Shown piece by piece: positions 21,401 to 32,520 of a DNA stretch of 64,000 nt. The notes below the pieces were generated by a model. That model saw only the letters and a program-made list of their open reading frames with translations. It was not told the DNA's origin and did not search any database. Made by a program: the position numbers and the translations under genes. The DNA lies in the NCBI GenBank assembly GCA_964016875.1, contig OZ024735.1, forward strand, positions 11,889,338 through 11,953,337, in the 5' to 3' direction. The stretch's first letter is position 1; each line of letters opens with the position of its first letter. Origin of the DNA: Fallopia convolvulus. Taxonomy: Eukaryota > Streptophyta > Magnoliopsida > Caryophyllales > Polygonaceae.

Positions 21401-24400
21401 CATCAACACCGGAAATACTATAGCATTCACTCTGACTTAAGTATTTATAGTCGCCCACATACTTCAAATTCAATTTATCTGAGTATGACGAAACAGAAAA
21501 GGTTAAACATAATATAAACTTGAAATTAATGCATCAACCTGGGAATTCAGTTTCAGGATGCTAAAGTTTACGTAATAAGTAGCAGCCATGAACTTGCTTT
21601 CATCTTGTTTACTCTAACCTTCAAACTGCTCCTAAGTTGGCCTTTAACAGAATGCTTAGTTTATCTTTAAGGTTGTCTAACAGACCAGTTCAATAAACTC
21701 AGGAAGCAAATTAGTACGTAAACTAAATACTTATTTTCTTACAGCTAAAACAAATTGAGTACCAACTTTGGAATTTATTAAGATATGTTTTATCTCTTAT
21801 CTTTAATCTTTTGATAAAAAGATTTTTCTTCTATAATCCATATGAAAACTCATATCTTGATCAACAAAATAGATTATTTATATGTTGTTTAAATTGTTCT
21901 TGAAAGTAAATATGTTTTTAAATTGTTGAGCTAAACTACTTAGTGACAAATTTGTGTAATATAATCGTATTCGGCTAGCTTCAGCCCAGACATGATATAT
22001 GTTCTATATGTTTATGCATGAATATGATTGTTGTGATCGATTTTTTTATTGGAACAACGAACTCAAAGGGTATTTTGTTGTAGATGTAACACTCAATCCC
22101 TTCAAGGCTCCCTTGTTTAAGCACATTAGGAAGCCAAATAGCTTTTGGATTAAAAAAAATTATCATTAAAAAGAAAAGCCATGCTTAAGCATTCATCACG
22201 GGTGAGACTCGGGTGGTATGGGCACGTGCAACAGAGACATCCAAGCACCTCAGTGCGAAGGTGTGAGAGCCTAACCCTTGGGGATTTTCGTCGAGGAAGA
22301 GGGCACCCTAGAAAGAGCTGGAAGGAAGTCATCACACAAGACCTGACCCTCTTAGCCCTCATAGAGAACATGAACCAAGGTAAGGCCCTTTGGAGAGACA
22401 ATATTCGAGTTCAGGAGGGGTAGGGTTGTGGGCGGGTGGGTTTGGATGCTTTCCCTACTGTGTACGGGTAGGAGGTCGTCTTAGTATTGTGGGATGGTTT
22501 TTGCTGTTATGCACATTGGTTGTGTTTTTGTGGTATAGTTCCCTTCGGGCTCCTGTGACCCTATCGTGTGTGTTTGTGCATGTTTGCCTTGTTCATCTTT
22601 AGTTTGTCATGCATTTTTTTATGTGTCTGTGCGCCTCCCTGCCTTTGAGTCTATCGGAAGTTCGGAACCACCCCTCGACTTGTTCGGGGATGATGCTTAT
22701 ATCCTGACCCCAGACCTCGCCCGAGAGCATACTGGGTAGTGTTGTTGTTGTTGTTGTTGTTGATGCTTAAGCATTCATTGCAAAGTAATGTATGCATCTT
22801 AGAGCAAACACACGCAAAAAAAAAAAAACTAATTTACAAAGAAAAAGGCAGCAAAAAGTGTAGGTGTAGACGGATACAAGTGAATACAGCAGAACAGGGC
22901 TATACATACCTCTAAGTGTTGCAGGAGCACCAGCACAAAGCTGGTAAAATATATGGTATGATCGTTCACCAGCTGTAGATTGGACGACTCTAGACTGTAT
23001 AAATCAGATTTAATCAAGGATGGAAATGACCAGATAAACCAGTAGAACTGCAGAAAGAAAGAGAGACCAACCTTCTCGAGTAGAACTGTTCAGCGAAAAC
23101 CAAACCACATAACCAAGATGACAGAAAATAATAATAGTTAGTTCAATCTGAAATACCAATATTTCAAGCAAAATGAGAAAGAACAACAACATCTCCATGC
23201 TAAAAATGAGAAAAGATTTCCATACAAGTTTGAATCTTCGCCCCAGATATCTTTCCAGTATCGCTGAAGTGGATCTCAATCAGTTTTCCCTGCAAATATA
23301 TTATTATAGCTATCAGCTTAATTGCCATAACTACAGCCTATGGGTTAAGAATTTGGTCAAACATATATGAAAATTCTAGCATATGACATGTAAGCTAAAG
23401 GAAAAAAGTACAAATGTCCAAACAAAAAACAAGCCTTACAAAGCGACTAGAGTTGTCATTTCTTAAGGTTTTTGCATTCCCAAAAGCTTCTAAAATTGGA
23501 TTTGTTTTCAAAATTTCATATTCTATGCCACTTCCACCTCCTAGAGCGGCCAAATATTGCATAGCTATCTTCGCTGTCTCTGTTTTACCTGCTCCACTTT
23601 CACCACTGCACAAAGTAATAATAAAAGGATAATGTAATTGATAATCAGCAGGCATTTAAATATAATGTGTTCAAGCATGCATGACTTTTTCACCAACTGA
23701 AGATTATAACACGCGATTTTTGGCATCTTTATGCTTTGGTCTATCTTAAGCAATCCAACAATCTAATATGATAGAATAAGGCAGAATTACAATCCTAGTT
23801 ACATGTCCTAGATACAAAACAAATCACAAAAAGATACTAAAAATTCAAATGACAATTTTGGAATTAGATATTTGATTTGAACCAAGCAACATTTATACCA
23901 ACCTTATTATGATGGACTGATTCACTTCATCTGCAAAGGCAATTGGACAAGGGAAAAAACATGTAAGATAAACAATTATTATCCATTTTGGGAGCCATCC
24001 TTTTGAAAGTCAAAACTAAAATTTTGCAACAGAACTGCAGAAAAGGAAGGACCTCTTCTCATTTCACGTAAGGCAGTGTCTGCAATAGCATATACATGTG
24101 GTCTCTCAATAGATTGACGCTTGTACGCTTCAACATAGTTATTCCCATATAAAGGAACTTTCTTGAAAGGATTGATAGCAACCAACACTGGCCCAGCTTT
24201 AGTCTATGAATCAAACAGGCGCACATAAATTAATGTAACCAAGTCACATCTTCGAAGCGCGCTTACATAGCAGCTGATAGCTCACAAAAGAAAAATTAGT
24301 CATCGATTGTAGGACTTACATAAATCATATCTTGGTTGTATCTGTATTGAATGTTGTGCAGAACTGATGGTTCATTTAGATAACTAAGTTGCATAAGATC

Positions 24401-25813
24401 ATCCACGCCATCAAGAATATCAGGATTTGCTGGCAATAAACAATCACCTTCCACCTTTATAATCTGAAACGGATCTTGTGATAAGAACGTGCAGTCATGA
24501 GAGAAGTATGCAAGTTATAAATATGATGGTACAAGCAACTAACCTTTCTGTCAGGCAGTGAAATGGTGGTTTCAGACCCTGAAGTTGATATTATTCTGGC
24601 AACCTCCCAGTTCCCATTTGGAAGTTGGTACCATGATTGAAGATTCTGAAAGCATATTTATATAAGGAGATTAAGGTGAATAAGTGTGCAGCATCATTTT
24701 GGAACAATATTCAAACATAGACTCAGAAGCACCTATAAATTGGTCAACAAAATAGATCTTGGGCAAAGAAAAACACAGCTATGTGCAAAGCCAGAACAGA
24801 AACAGTGGGCAATATCCACCACTCTAGTGTCTAGGTGCTAGTGTTATCCCTAAGAGTCATTTTCAAGATCTGTTTCATTGAATACATTTAGGAAGGTTAC
24901 ATATGTATCACCAGACCACTATCCTGCATTTAGGATAAGACATCAGACAAATAATTTTGAAGGTGTAAAGAGAAGCTAATTTTATTTCCATAAGATATCT
25001 AAGGGAAAAATAAAATATCGTCTCCAGAATGTTCCCAAATCACATTCCAAATGTGTAAAAGATTGAGATGATTGAAACAATTGAGTTGCATGACAATATA
25101 CATTAATACATGATATAATCTAGAACTCATCAATATTTCTTTTCCTTATCCTAGCTTAGTCTAAGAAAACTAGATTTATCACATATTTCATAACTTCATA
25201 GTTGCAGTTATGGGGTGTACTAAAATATCAAACAGCTTCATATGGCCATATAAGGAAGTACCAATTATGGGAAGAATTACACTATCTTAGGAAGTTAGGA
25301 ACTATCCTTTTAAAGGAAAAGAACTTTCCCTTTGTAACCCACATAGCATTCATGAAAATTTATAACATACTAACATCCACATCTTCTTAGGATAAATTCT
25401 AAATTAAACTCTAGTACCTTTTTCTTAGCAAATGAAGCAATGTCATTCCACTTTGCATCGGCAAGAGATGATGCACTTGAAGTAAAAGGAGAAGGAGAGG
25501 CTGCAGCATCCAAGTCCTCATCACCCGGTAAAGGCCCCTCTTCAGCTAATATGGGTCTACTGCCGCTGTAAGGTGAATCATCATTAACCTGAACCATCAC
25601 CTCCAATTTGTCTAGTTTGCAATGATCAGACACACGCCCATTGGAAGAACACTCTCTTCCCTCAAATGAATCCAATGTTAGCGGCTCCATGGACCGAAAC
25701 TGAACAGGCAATGATCTGACAGGTTTGAAAGATGGAGCAACTCGACTTTGAGCCACCAGCTTCTCTGATGAGACCCCTGATCCTGAAGAAGGATGAGTTG
25801 CAACAGATGCCAT
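15413..25813 (-). CDS. ATM1: Class VIII unconventional myosin heavy chain, 23 coding exons, 1182 aa
   Basis: Exons: 25418-25813, 24544-24645, 24320-24463, 24053-24203, 23903-23930, 23440-23605, 23226-23289, 23072-23085, 22910-22994, 21375-21478, 20942-21080, 20390-20508, 20158-20310, 19941-20030, 19701-19778, 19085-19243, 18761-18967, 18101-18306, 17855-17990, 17416-17545, 17034-17180, 16580-16647, 15413-16075; they sum to 3549 nt with no stop. A Ser/Pro-rich N-terminus precedes the motor: P-loop GESGAGKT near residue 275, switch I NDNSSRFG near 323, switch II DIYGFE near 547, actin-side FIRCIKPN. IQ motifs follow (GILCVQSCFRGYQARR, VVIQKYAKSK, VIRGWLVRK), then a coiled coil (SYLAELQRRVLKAEAALREK) and a class VIII tail (EVKSGQVDASLDPDRELRRL). 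Class VIII myosins are actin motors at plasmodesmata, cell plate and endosomes. Resemblance is closest to ATM1, but ATM2 cannot be excluded. Donor 17854 is GC; all other introns read GT-AG. Confidence 0.95.
22181..22196. repeat. Target-site duplication of RTE insertion, left copy
   Basis: ATGCTTAAGCATTCAT, repeated exactly at 22763-22778. The two copies bracket the RTE fragment in myosin intron 9. Confidence 0.88.
22197..22762 (+). mobile_element. 5'-truncated RTE-type LINE 3' end in myosin intron 9
   Basis: The first part encodes the C-terminus of an RTE-clade ORF (RVRLGWYGHVQQRHPSTSVR, then RRGRGHPRKSWKEVITQDL), stopping at 22423. A 3' UTR follows, ending in (TTG)n at about 22740-22762, the microsatellite tail usual for plant RTE elements. 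A 16-bp target-site duplication brackets the unit. It is antisense to the myosin gene and well away from exon borders (exon 9 starts at 22910, exon 10 ends at 21478), so it should not alter the protein. Confidence 0.88.
22763..22778. repeat. Target-site duplication of RTE insertion, right copy
   Basis: Exact copy of 22181-22196 immediately after the (TTG)n tail. Confidence 0.88.
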
Positions 25814-26600
25814 ATGATAGCAGAAGTGTCAATAATTAACCCAAATCAACAATGATTTTGCCTTTTTGCACCCTCCTTTTCTTCTCCAAACCAAAAAGAT
25901 GAGTTTTAAAACTTTATCCGATCTCTTGGACCCACTCGATCGCTTATCCAGGTAAGGGTTATGGAGGGGGACCTTGATGTCAAGAACAACTCCTCTTTTT
26001 TTTTTTTCTCAGTGCGCCTTCAATTTTCAATCACCACTAGCATAACCCCAAACAATTGACAAATCAATGATATGGAGAACGACAAGCACCCATTTTACTA
26101 GCTATGGCCACTTTCGCACAACTAAAACAACTTAGCTTGAACAGACTGCAAAAACAAGGGGAAAAAAAAGCAACTAACCAACTTAGACGTATGATTTCAA
26201 CTGCACAAAACAGGCATTACTTCTACAGAACAGATTTTGAACTGTAAAATGAACCCGCAACACGGGCGTTCTCTTTAAAACCTGAGCTTTCTCCTAAAAA
26301 CCCAGTTCGGAAGAAATCGAACAAAATCTGGTCAAACCCGCAACGGCATTACAGGAAATGGCCTACAAAATGGTGCGTACGAGCAGATGTTCCGTGGTAA
26401 AGACTGTATTTCTGAGATTCTCCAAGGAAGAGAGAAACTGGGGGGAATGAGTGAGTTTTATTAGAAAGACTGCAATGGGAGAGAGAGTGAGTGAGCAGCT
26501 TTTCGAACTTTATTCCTCCTGCGTTTCTTGTTAAAACAATAAACTATTCAAAAATAATTAAGAATTTTAAAATTCAAAGATAGAAGAAACTGTTGTTTGA
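25814..26600 (-). promoter_or_regulatory. Myosin 5' leader and promoter region
   Basis: This is the upstream flank of the myosin start codon. It contains pyrimidine/purine-rich leader-like stretches (26380-26480) but no unambiguous TATA box, and I could not define a leader intron. I assign it by position only. Confidence 0.4.
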
Positions 26601-27699
26601 AGCAGGTTGGGGCGAAATTGGTAGGATCGGTGCCATCGAATTTCAAAAATCGAAATTGGGATACGTCGCTGTTACTCTCAGAAGCAGGAGGATTACGAAA
26701 AAGCCCTCCTCATTCGAAATGGCGCTAGCATTATTAATTGTCAATGGCGCTAGGATTCCCTGCTTTGCAGGCGGCTCCATTTCAAAACTTGCAAGACCGG
26801 ATATCCGTTGCATGAACACGAATCAGCCGTCTAATAAAGATCAACGGCGAAGGAGGTGGACACGTCACCGGTTAACACGGGCAAAAGAAGTGCGCCGGGT
26901 CCCACTGGCAAGAGCTGTTCAGCTCCATGGCTGTCGTTCCCCTTTTGAGCTTCTTCCATTTTCTTTTTCTCAATCCTTTTCGCCTAATTAATAGTAACTA
27001 TGGTTATTTTTATTTTGGTCGTTTGTTTTTTTTAAATGAACTAAAAATCATGAGCAATATCTCATTACACACGTTCAAGTATGGAGGGATACAGAAATTA
27101 TAATGGTCATTTATTTAGCTTTGAGTTATCTGATCGGAATTATTAATTACCTTTTTTATGCCTGAGTTTTGAAGAGGTTAGTTGAAGTTGTTGGCAAATC
27201 CACACATGGCCCATGATGAAAACTTCTTTAGCCATGTGAAGTGGGCACTCTTAAACCAAATTTGTACTCATTGGCTCTTCCTCTGCTTTTTTTTCTTTAT
27301 TTTGGCAAATGTTAGCTTTTGCAATTGCATTTTTGTGGGAAAGTATGGAAACGAGAGTAGTGTACGTAGTAGATGTTATAGCTAATGTGTGCGTGCATTT
27401 GAGTTGTTCTTGTTATTGCTCTGTACCACATGTTTGATAAAGGTTTCAATGATCAACTTTTGTATCACAACTTTGCATACGTGCATATATGTATTTGGTT
27501 ACATATATTGTCATGCAACTCTGATACTAAGATTATTACCTGCCATAACAAAATGTATATATTTGGTATGTTTTACCATTATCACTTGGCTTTGATAAAT
27601 TTTTTCCACTTATTTACATATATATTCGTATCAAAAAAATATGTAACACAAATACCTATTATTATATCGATTTACATGGATAACCCTGATATGGCCACA
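26601..27699. other. Intergenic AT-rich sequence, no gene recognised
   Basis: A plus-strand frame of 132 codons at 26593-26991 gives a low-complexity basic product with no domain, and I do not call it. The rest is AT-rich with short unsupported frames. Confidence 0.4.
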
Positions 27700-28080
27700 A
27701 GTAAGGGATCAAGACTTGTTACATTAATAACCTTCGAAAGAACCTGGAAGACAAGCCACTGGACAAGTATAGGATGAAGCCTTTGACGAGCCACGATGCT
27801 TCAGGAGTCATCGACGTAAGCAGCAATAGAAGTCACGGTCGTAGCACCTACTGTCACGAGTCGTGACTCGTCTTCAACATAGGTCATGATCATGACAACC
27901 CATCATGGTCATGACGTTGGTCGTGATGACCTTGTCGTCACGGGATTCAACTTCGTTTTAAGAAATTCTGCCATTTATCTTTTGCCATAGTTTCTTATTG
28001 TTGTTTTATATTATTTTTATGATAGTTTATTGGCTTTAAGGGTTATTTTATTTGGGTTTAATTATCATTATTATATATTA
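27700..28080 (+). repeat. Probable LTR fragment with GTCATGATCATGAC-type palindromes
   Basis: Between 27835 and 27955 there is a cluster of related palindromic words: GTCACGAGTCGTGAC, GTCATGATCATGAC (27883-27896, a perfect palindrome), GGTCATGAC and GGTCGTGATGACC. It is followed by an AT-rich LTR-like stretch. The layout (purine-rich AAGA/GAAGA lead-in, palindrome cluster, TTTAAG-rich sequence) resembles the LTR interior of Athila-A and Athila-B, but I find no LTR ends, so the assignment is inferred. Confidence 0.4.
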
Positions 28081-28084
28081 TATT

Positions 28085-28690
28085 ATGATGTAAATTTTTA
28101 GAGGCAAACTCAGAATAGATTTTACTAAAACAAGAATGATTTGGAAAATTTCCTCTGATTTCATTAACCGATCAAGGATCAATATATACTAAATACAAGG
28201 ATAAGATATCTTTAACTAATCGATTACCTTATGTATATGGAAAAACTATCTTGTACAATATTCAATATTTTTAATACTCCCCCTAAAGTTGGAGCATGGG
28301 GATCGAGAATGCCGAACTTGTCAAGAAGAAGATGAAATAGCTACTTGCCAAGAGCCTTAGTAAAAATATCTTCCAATTGTTGTGTTGAGCGAATGTGTTT
28401 CGTGACCACCTTGTCTGCAAGAACCAAATCCTGCACAAATGACAATCAATCTCGATGTGTTTTATGTGTTCATGAAAAACAGGATTAGCATCTATATGTA
28501 AAGTTGCTTGACTGTCACAAGTCAATCAAACAAAAGACAAATGGGAGATGCCTAGAGAGCGTAGAAGAGACTTAACCTAGGCAATCCCACAGCATGCAGA
28601 AGCCATAAAACTATACTCAACTTCCAACAAAGGATATGTTAACGAAGAATTCAACATATTCACACTATGTAAAGCTTGTGAAGTACAAAT
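28085..28690 (-). mobile_element. Ty1/copia fragment: RNase H end, polypurine tract, short LTR
   Basis: Minus strand, around 28690-28290: a copia RNase H with the YSFMASACCGIA segment, then LTCDSQATLHIDANPVFHEH and KHIEIDCH, the conserved end of copia pol, with stops and a frameshift near 28430. The polypurine tract TTTAGGGGGAGTATTAAA lies at about 28271-28288. Below it is an AT-rich stretch to about 28085 with typical copia LTR wording (GAAATCAGAGGAAATTTTC). The left LTR end is not resolved. Confidence 0.75.
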
Positions 28691-29193
28691 GCGTTATCAT
28701 GGTACCTAAAATACAACATCCCCATCAGGACAAAGAAGGTATACATTATCAGCTAAAGCCATCACTTGAGACAGATTCCATGAGGTGCTGACTAAATTGA
28801 GGTTAGAGAATCACATCATTCATCAGGATTGAGGAATTTTATGCAACCACCATCTAAATTTCGAACAAAATGAGAAGGAAGAAACGATAAGCTGAACAAT
28901 TTAAAATTAAGCAACCGAAATTCCAGACAAAAGCCTTTTAAAAGTGCTTGATCGAATTTCATCTTATATCTTATATAGTGATAAATCAAATAGAAAATAT
29001 CACCCGTTTCCAACATCCAAACTGAATACTTGACAAATTACTCAGAAATTTGAGTTACTTTTTCGTTCATCAGAAGTAGTGAACAAGGAGAGAATTCAGC
29101 ATCGGTCAATTCCATCAATGTGAAATTACAATGCCCAGTGACTCGAGTAGAAACACACATCTTTCCAACAAGACAAACAACATACAAAACAGA
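28691..29193. other. Spacer, no gene recognised
   Basis: AT-rich sequence next to the copia fragment. It may include more decayed copia internal DNA, but I cannot show it. Confidence 0.3.
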
Positions 29194-29568
29194 TCAAAAA
29201 AGCCAAATAGAGAGACCTAGATCTTCATTCTCGATGCGGCAGAGCTCGAACTTGACCGGATCTGAGCCGAGGCGGGAGACCTTGAACTTCAAAACAAGCT
29301 CTTCCCGAACTTCCTCACCTTCATCTTCGGCGTGCCAATGACGAGATCGTCGATCACCTTTCCACTCGCACGTCCAAATCCGCCACCTACTCGCACGACC
29401 AGATCCGCACGTCGACCACCTTCGGTGTGGATGAGGAGTTGGAACTTTGGAATCCATGGATCGAGACTCAAGAGGAGGAAAGAGGAAGAGAACGGGAGAG
29501 AGAGTCGACAAATTGGGGAAATTTTCATTGTTGAAAAAATAAAATAGATTTTTATATTTAACATCCAC
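29194..29568 (-). other. GC-rich open frame of unknown origin, possible gene fragment
   Basis: A local island with much higher GC than its surroundings holds a minus frame of 124 codons. The part from MDSKVPTPHPHRRW to VLKFKVSRLGSDPVKFELCR reads like host coding sequence, and an overlapping frame (GKVIDDLVIGTPKMKVR) also looks sensible, which suggests a frameshifted remnant. I do not recognise the protein. It ends near the decayed LINE-3. Confidence 0.3.
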
Positions 29569-29574
29569 CTAAAT

Positions 29575-29737
29575 AACAAATATATGGGCCAAGCGCCTAA
29601 ATAGGGTGATACACATGCCCTTTTATCAAATTATTTCTATTTTTTCTCGTTGTGGCCAAATGTTTTATGAAAATTTATTAGTTGTTCCTTTTTTCTCTAA
29701 TAGCCTATTTTGCTTTTGAAACTCTTTTGGTTGCTTT
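29575..29737 (-). mobile_element. LINE-3 remnant, distal part
   Basis: Read on the minus strand this continues, across the LINE-2 insertion, the LINE-3 segment ending at 34632: upstream residues VEKQLMSMQQNTCTS are followed here by EFQKQNRLLEKKG and NIWPQREK, the usual linker between endonuclease and RT. The frame contains stops. The end of the remnant near 29575 is approximate. Confidence 0.55.
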
Positions 29738-29753
29738 GATGTGCAAGTGTTTT
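29738..29753. repeat. Target-site duplication of LINE-2, left copy
   Basis: GATGTGCAAGTGTTTT, identical to 34616-34631, directly before the T-run that is the LINE-2 poly-A tail. Confidence 0.8.
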
Positions 29754-31080
29754 TTTTTTTTTGAAAAATGAGCTACTAGATCATTACAAGGCAAACATTA
29801 GGCCGCCCCAATATTACAAGGCCAACCTAAATCATCACTGCGGATGGTCTTAAAAAATTAAAAACTAAAGGTTGAAGACGAAACAATAGTCTTAACCTTA
29901 CGAACGAGATCTCATCATAACATAAATCCAAACAAGCAGAAGAATTTGCACGATGAATCTGCGAAATACTGACATGTCTTCTGACTAAGAAGTCAACGAC
30001 TGAGTTAGCCTCCCTAAAACAATGGAAAAAAACCACATTATGGAAACCCGACACCAAAGTTCGGATATCTTGGATAATTGAGTAAATTTCCCATGGGACC
30101 TTCCAAATATTTTTTTAAAGAAACCTTCAATAATTAATTTATCAATTTGCAAAGTTGCTGCAAATTTAAGACCCTCCAAAAGAGCAAACGCCTCTGCTTT
30201 TAAGACTGACATTGGTTGTAGCGAAATTCAATCGCACCCTATAACTGAACTAGAATGGTTTCTAATAATAAAACTTGCATAAGTAGTAGAATTTGTCTGT
30301 TTCGAGGCATCGAAATTAAGTTTTACCCATAAAGGGGGCGGTTTAATCCAAGAGACTCTATTTTCCTTTTAGGCTTATTAACTTGCAAATTACGAGATTT
30401 AGATCCATTGAAGAAATTGGGTGAGGGCCAAATCGCAAGGTAAAAGGTTAGAGATTATCCTAGACGAGTTAAAAATCAGGGAATTGCTATGACTCCAAAT
30501 GAGCCACCATAAAAACACTGAATTTCTTTGTTTGTATTTAAATTAAGAGTTGAAATTAAGTTATCATTAAAGCTTCTTGAACAAGCAAAATCAAAAGAGC
30601 GGCGTAAGTTCGATTCTAATTTAGCAATCATTTTCTTTGTAAAGGAACAATGGAAAAAGAGATGATTAAGGTTTTCATTTTCAAGATCATAAAGGGAACA
30701 ACAGTGAGTAACACGATTATAAAATATGTTTAATCTATCAGTAGTAGAAAGACAATCAATGCAAGCTTTCTACAAAAAAATCTGAATTTTATGAGGCAAT
30801 TTCATTTTCCAAATCCAAGAGTATCCTATAGAACCGATATTCCTTGATTCATTTAAAAGAACTGAAGCTAATTGGATAGAGAAGCAACCATCCGAACGGC
30901 AGCCACACCACTCGATCATCAATATCTGTAAGAGGAATCCTAATATTCCTAATTAAATCTATCACATCTAAAGGTAAGAAATTATGAAGAGCATGAAAAT
31001 CCCATACCTTCTCTGAAGTAATAAAATTAGAAACTTTAAGTAACGATCATTATTATCAAAATAACAAAGAAGATTGGAAT

Positions 31081-31085
31081 CTCAA
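31081..31085. repeat. Target-site duplication of solo LTR, left copy
   Basis: CTCAA directly before TGATACG; the same five bases follow the LTR at 32516-32520. Confidence 0.65.
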
Positions 31086-32515
31086 TGATACGTGATTGCC
31101 TCGGAATCCTCCTTAGAAATCTCGTAGTGAACCCACAAAGTCCCGATCTTGCCAGTAATCGAATGATCCAACCTGAATATGCTAACAAAGTTAATGCCTT
31201 GGAGAACAAGTAAACGAATTTGAATTGAATAAATGCTTTGAATAAAGAACCGATCGGATTGATAGATTAAATCAACTTGATAGTTCAAACGGATTGGCTC
31301 TAACGCTAAATCCGATTGATTAACTAGTTTGATCTTTAACAATCAAAACTAGAACAATCTAATTGAATAACTATAAATCAGATTTTCGAACAAGGAGAAT
31401 GAAGAGATCTCGAGATGATGATGGGGTCGTTCGAACGCAATTGCAACACACACACAAGTCGTTATTTTTTGCCCAAGATATAGATTAAACCAATTTGGGT
31501 TTAATCTCTCAAGCTGATTTTTATTAATGAGAAACAAGAGTTTAAATAGTAGAATACAAAGCTAATGCTTGGGGAGCAAGGAAGGGTACATGGCCGGCCC
31601 TAGGAGATAGAATTGGCCTCCTTGTCTTGCTTCCCAAGATATAATAAAATATCTAATTAAATCTATCTAGATTCCCTTAAATAAAATAAATCATGGCTGA
31701 TTTATTTATTTTAGGAAAATATCCTAACAAATATAAAATATCCAAAACAAACTAAAAATATCTCTAACAACCAGGAGAGAGAATATCAATCAACTAACAT
31801 AAGCCTATTGATTAAATTCTCTACATTATTAAATTCAAAAACACGCCTATAATAAATAATAATAATAGATATTTTCTCTATTTAGAATGATCAAGTCAAA
31901 GGGTTGACTTTGACCCATGTACCAATTTATCTCACCCGGTCACTTACTAAATTCAGCCCTAAAGTGAGACAAACTAACACATGTTTCTAAATAAAGAAAT
32001 AATAGGAATTTTGGCCCTCTTGACTTAATCCATGGAATCCGGGCTCAATTGATGTCGAATGCACGAGACCCATTTCTGCTTGGTTGGCTCTTCAAGAACT
32101 GCTGCCAATCGAACCAAGATTGTTGTTGTGCCTTGAGCAATCTTCTTAGCTCGACTTCTTGTGATTGGTCCGTCAGAAGGCACTCGAATCAACTCATCGA
32201 CGTCGGTAGGAGACATGGCTGGCTTCACTGCATTGGCCCTAAAGTGAGACAAACTAACACATGTTTCTAAATAAAGAAATAATAGGAATTTCGGCCCTCT
32301 TGACTTAATCCATGGAATTCGGGCTCAATTGATGTCGAATGCACGAGACCCATTTCTGCTTGGTTGGCTCTTCAAGAACTGCTGCCAATCGAACCAAGAT
32401 TGTTGTTGTGCCTTGAGCAATCTTCTTAGCTCGACTTCTTGTGATTGGTCCGTCAGAAGGCACTCGAATCAACTCATCGACATCGGTAGGAGACATGGTT
32501 GGCTTCACTGCATCA
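31086..32515 (-). repeat. Solo LTR (1.43 kb) with duplicated 5' end, nested in LINE-2
   Basis: The unit starts TGATACGTG and ends GCATCA on the plus strand, so it has TG...CA ends, and CTCAA flanks both sides. On the minus strand it begins TGATGCAGTGAAGCC, and its first 280 bp are present twice in tandem. A TATA-like TATTTAAAC lies near 31535-31545. No PBS, gag or pol is present, so it is best read as a solo LTR left by recombination. Its 5' part codes GPITRSRAKKIAQGTTT, a motif usually found at the C-terminal end of Ty3/gypsy polyproteins, so in the parent element coding sequence probably ran into the 3' LTR. Confidence 0.7.
31956..32515 (-). repeat. 280-bp tandem duplication at the 5' end of the solo LTR
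   Basis: Units 31956-32235 and 32236-32515 are nearly identical (a handful of substitutions by eye). Each keeps a short open minus frame with DVDELIRVPSDGPITRSRAK and ends MD followed by a stop (32025-32252 and 32305-32520). High identity shows that the duplication is recent relative to the surrounding LINE decay. Confidence 0.85.
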
Positions 32516-32520
32516 CTCAA
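32516..32520. repeat. Target-site duplication of solo LTR, right copy
   Basis: CTCAA, matching 31081-31085. Confidence 0.65.

Noticed and set aside
26593..26991. 132-codon plus frame upstream of the myosin gene
   Set aside because: Low-complexity basic product, no domain, no promoter context; likely chance.
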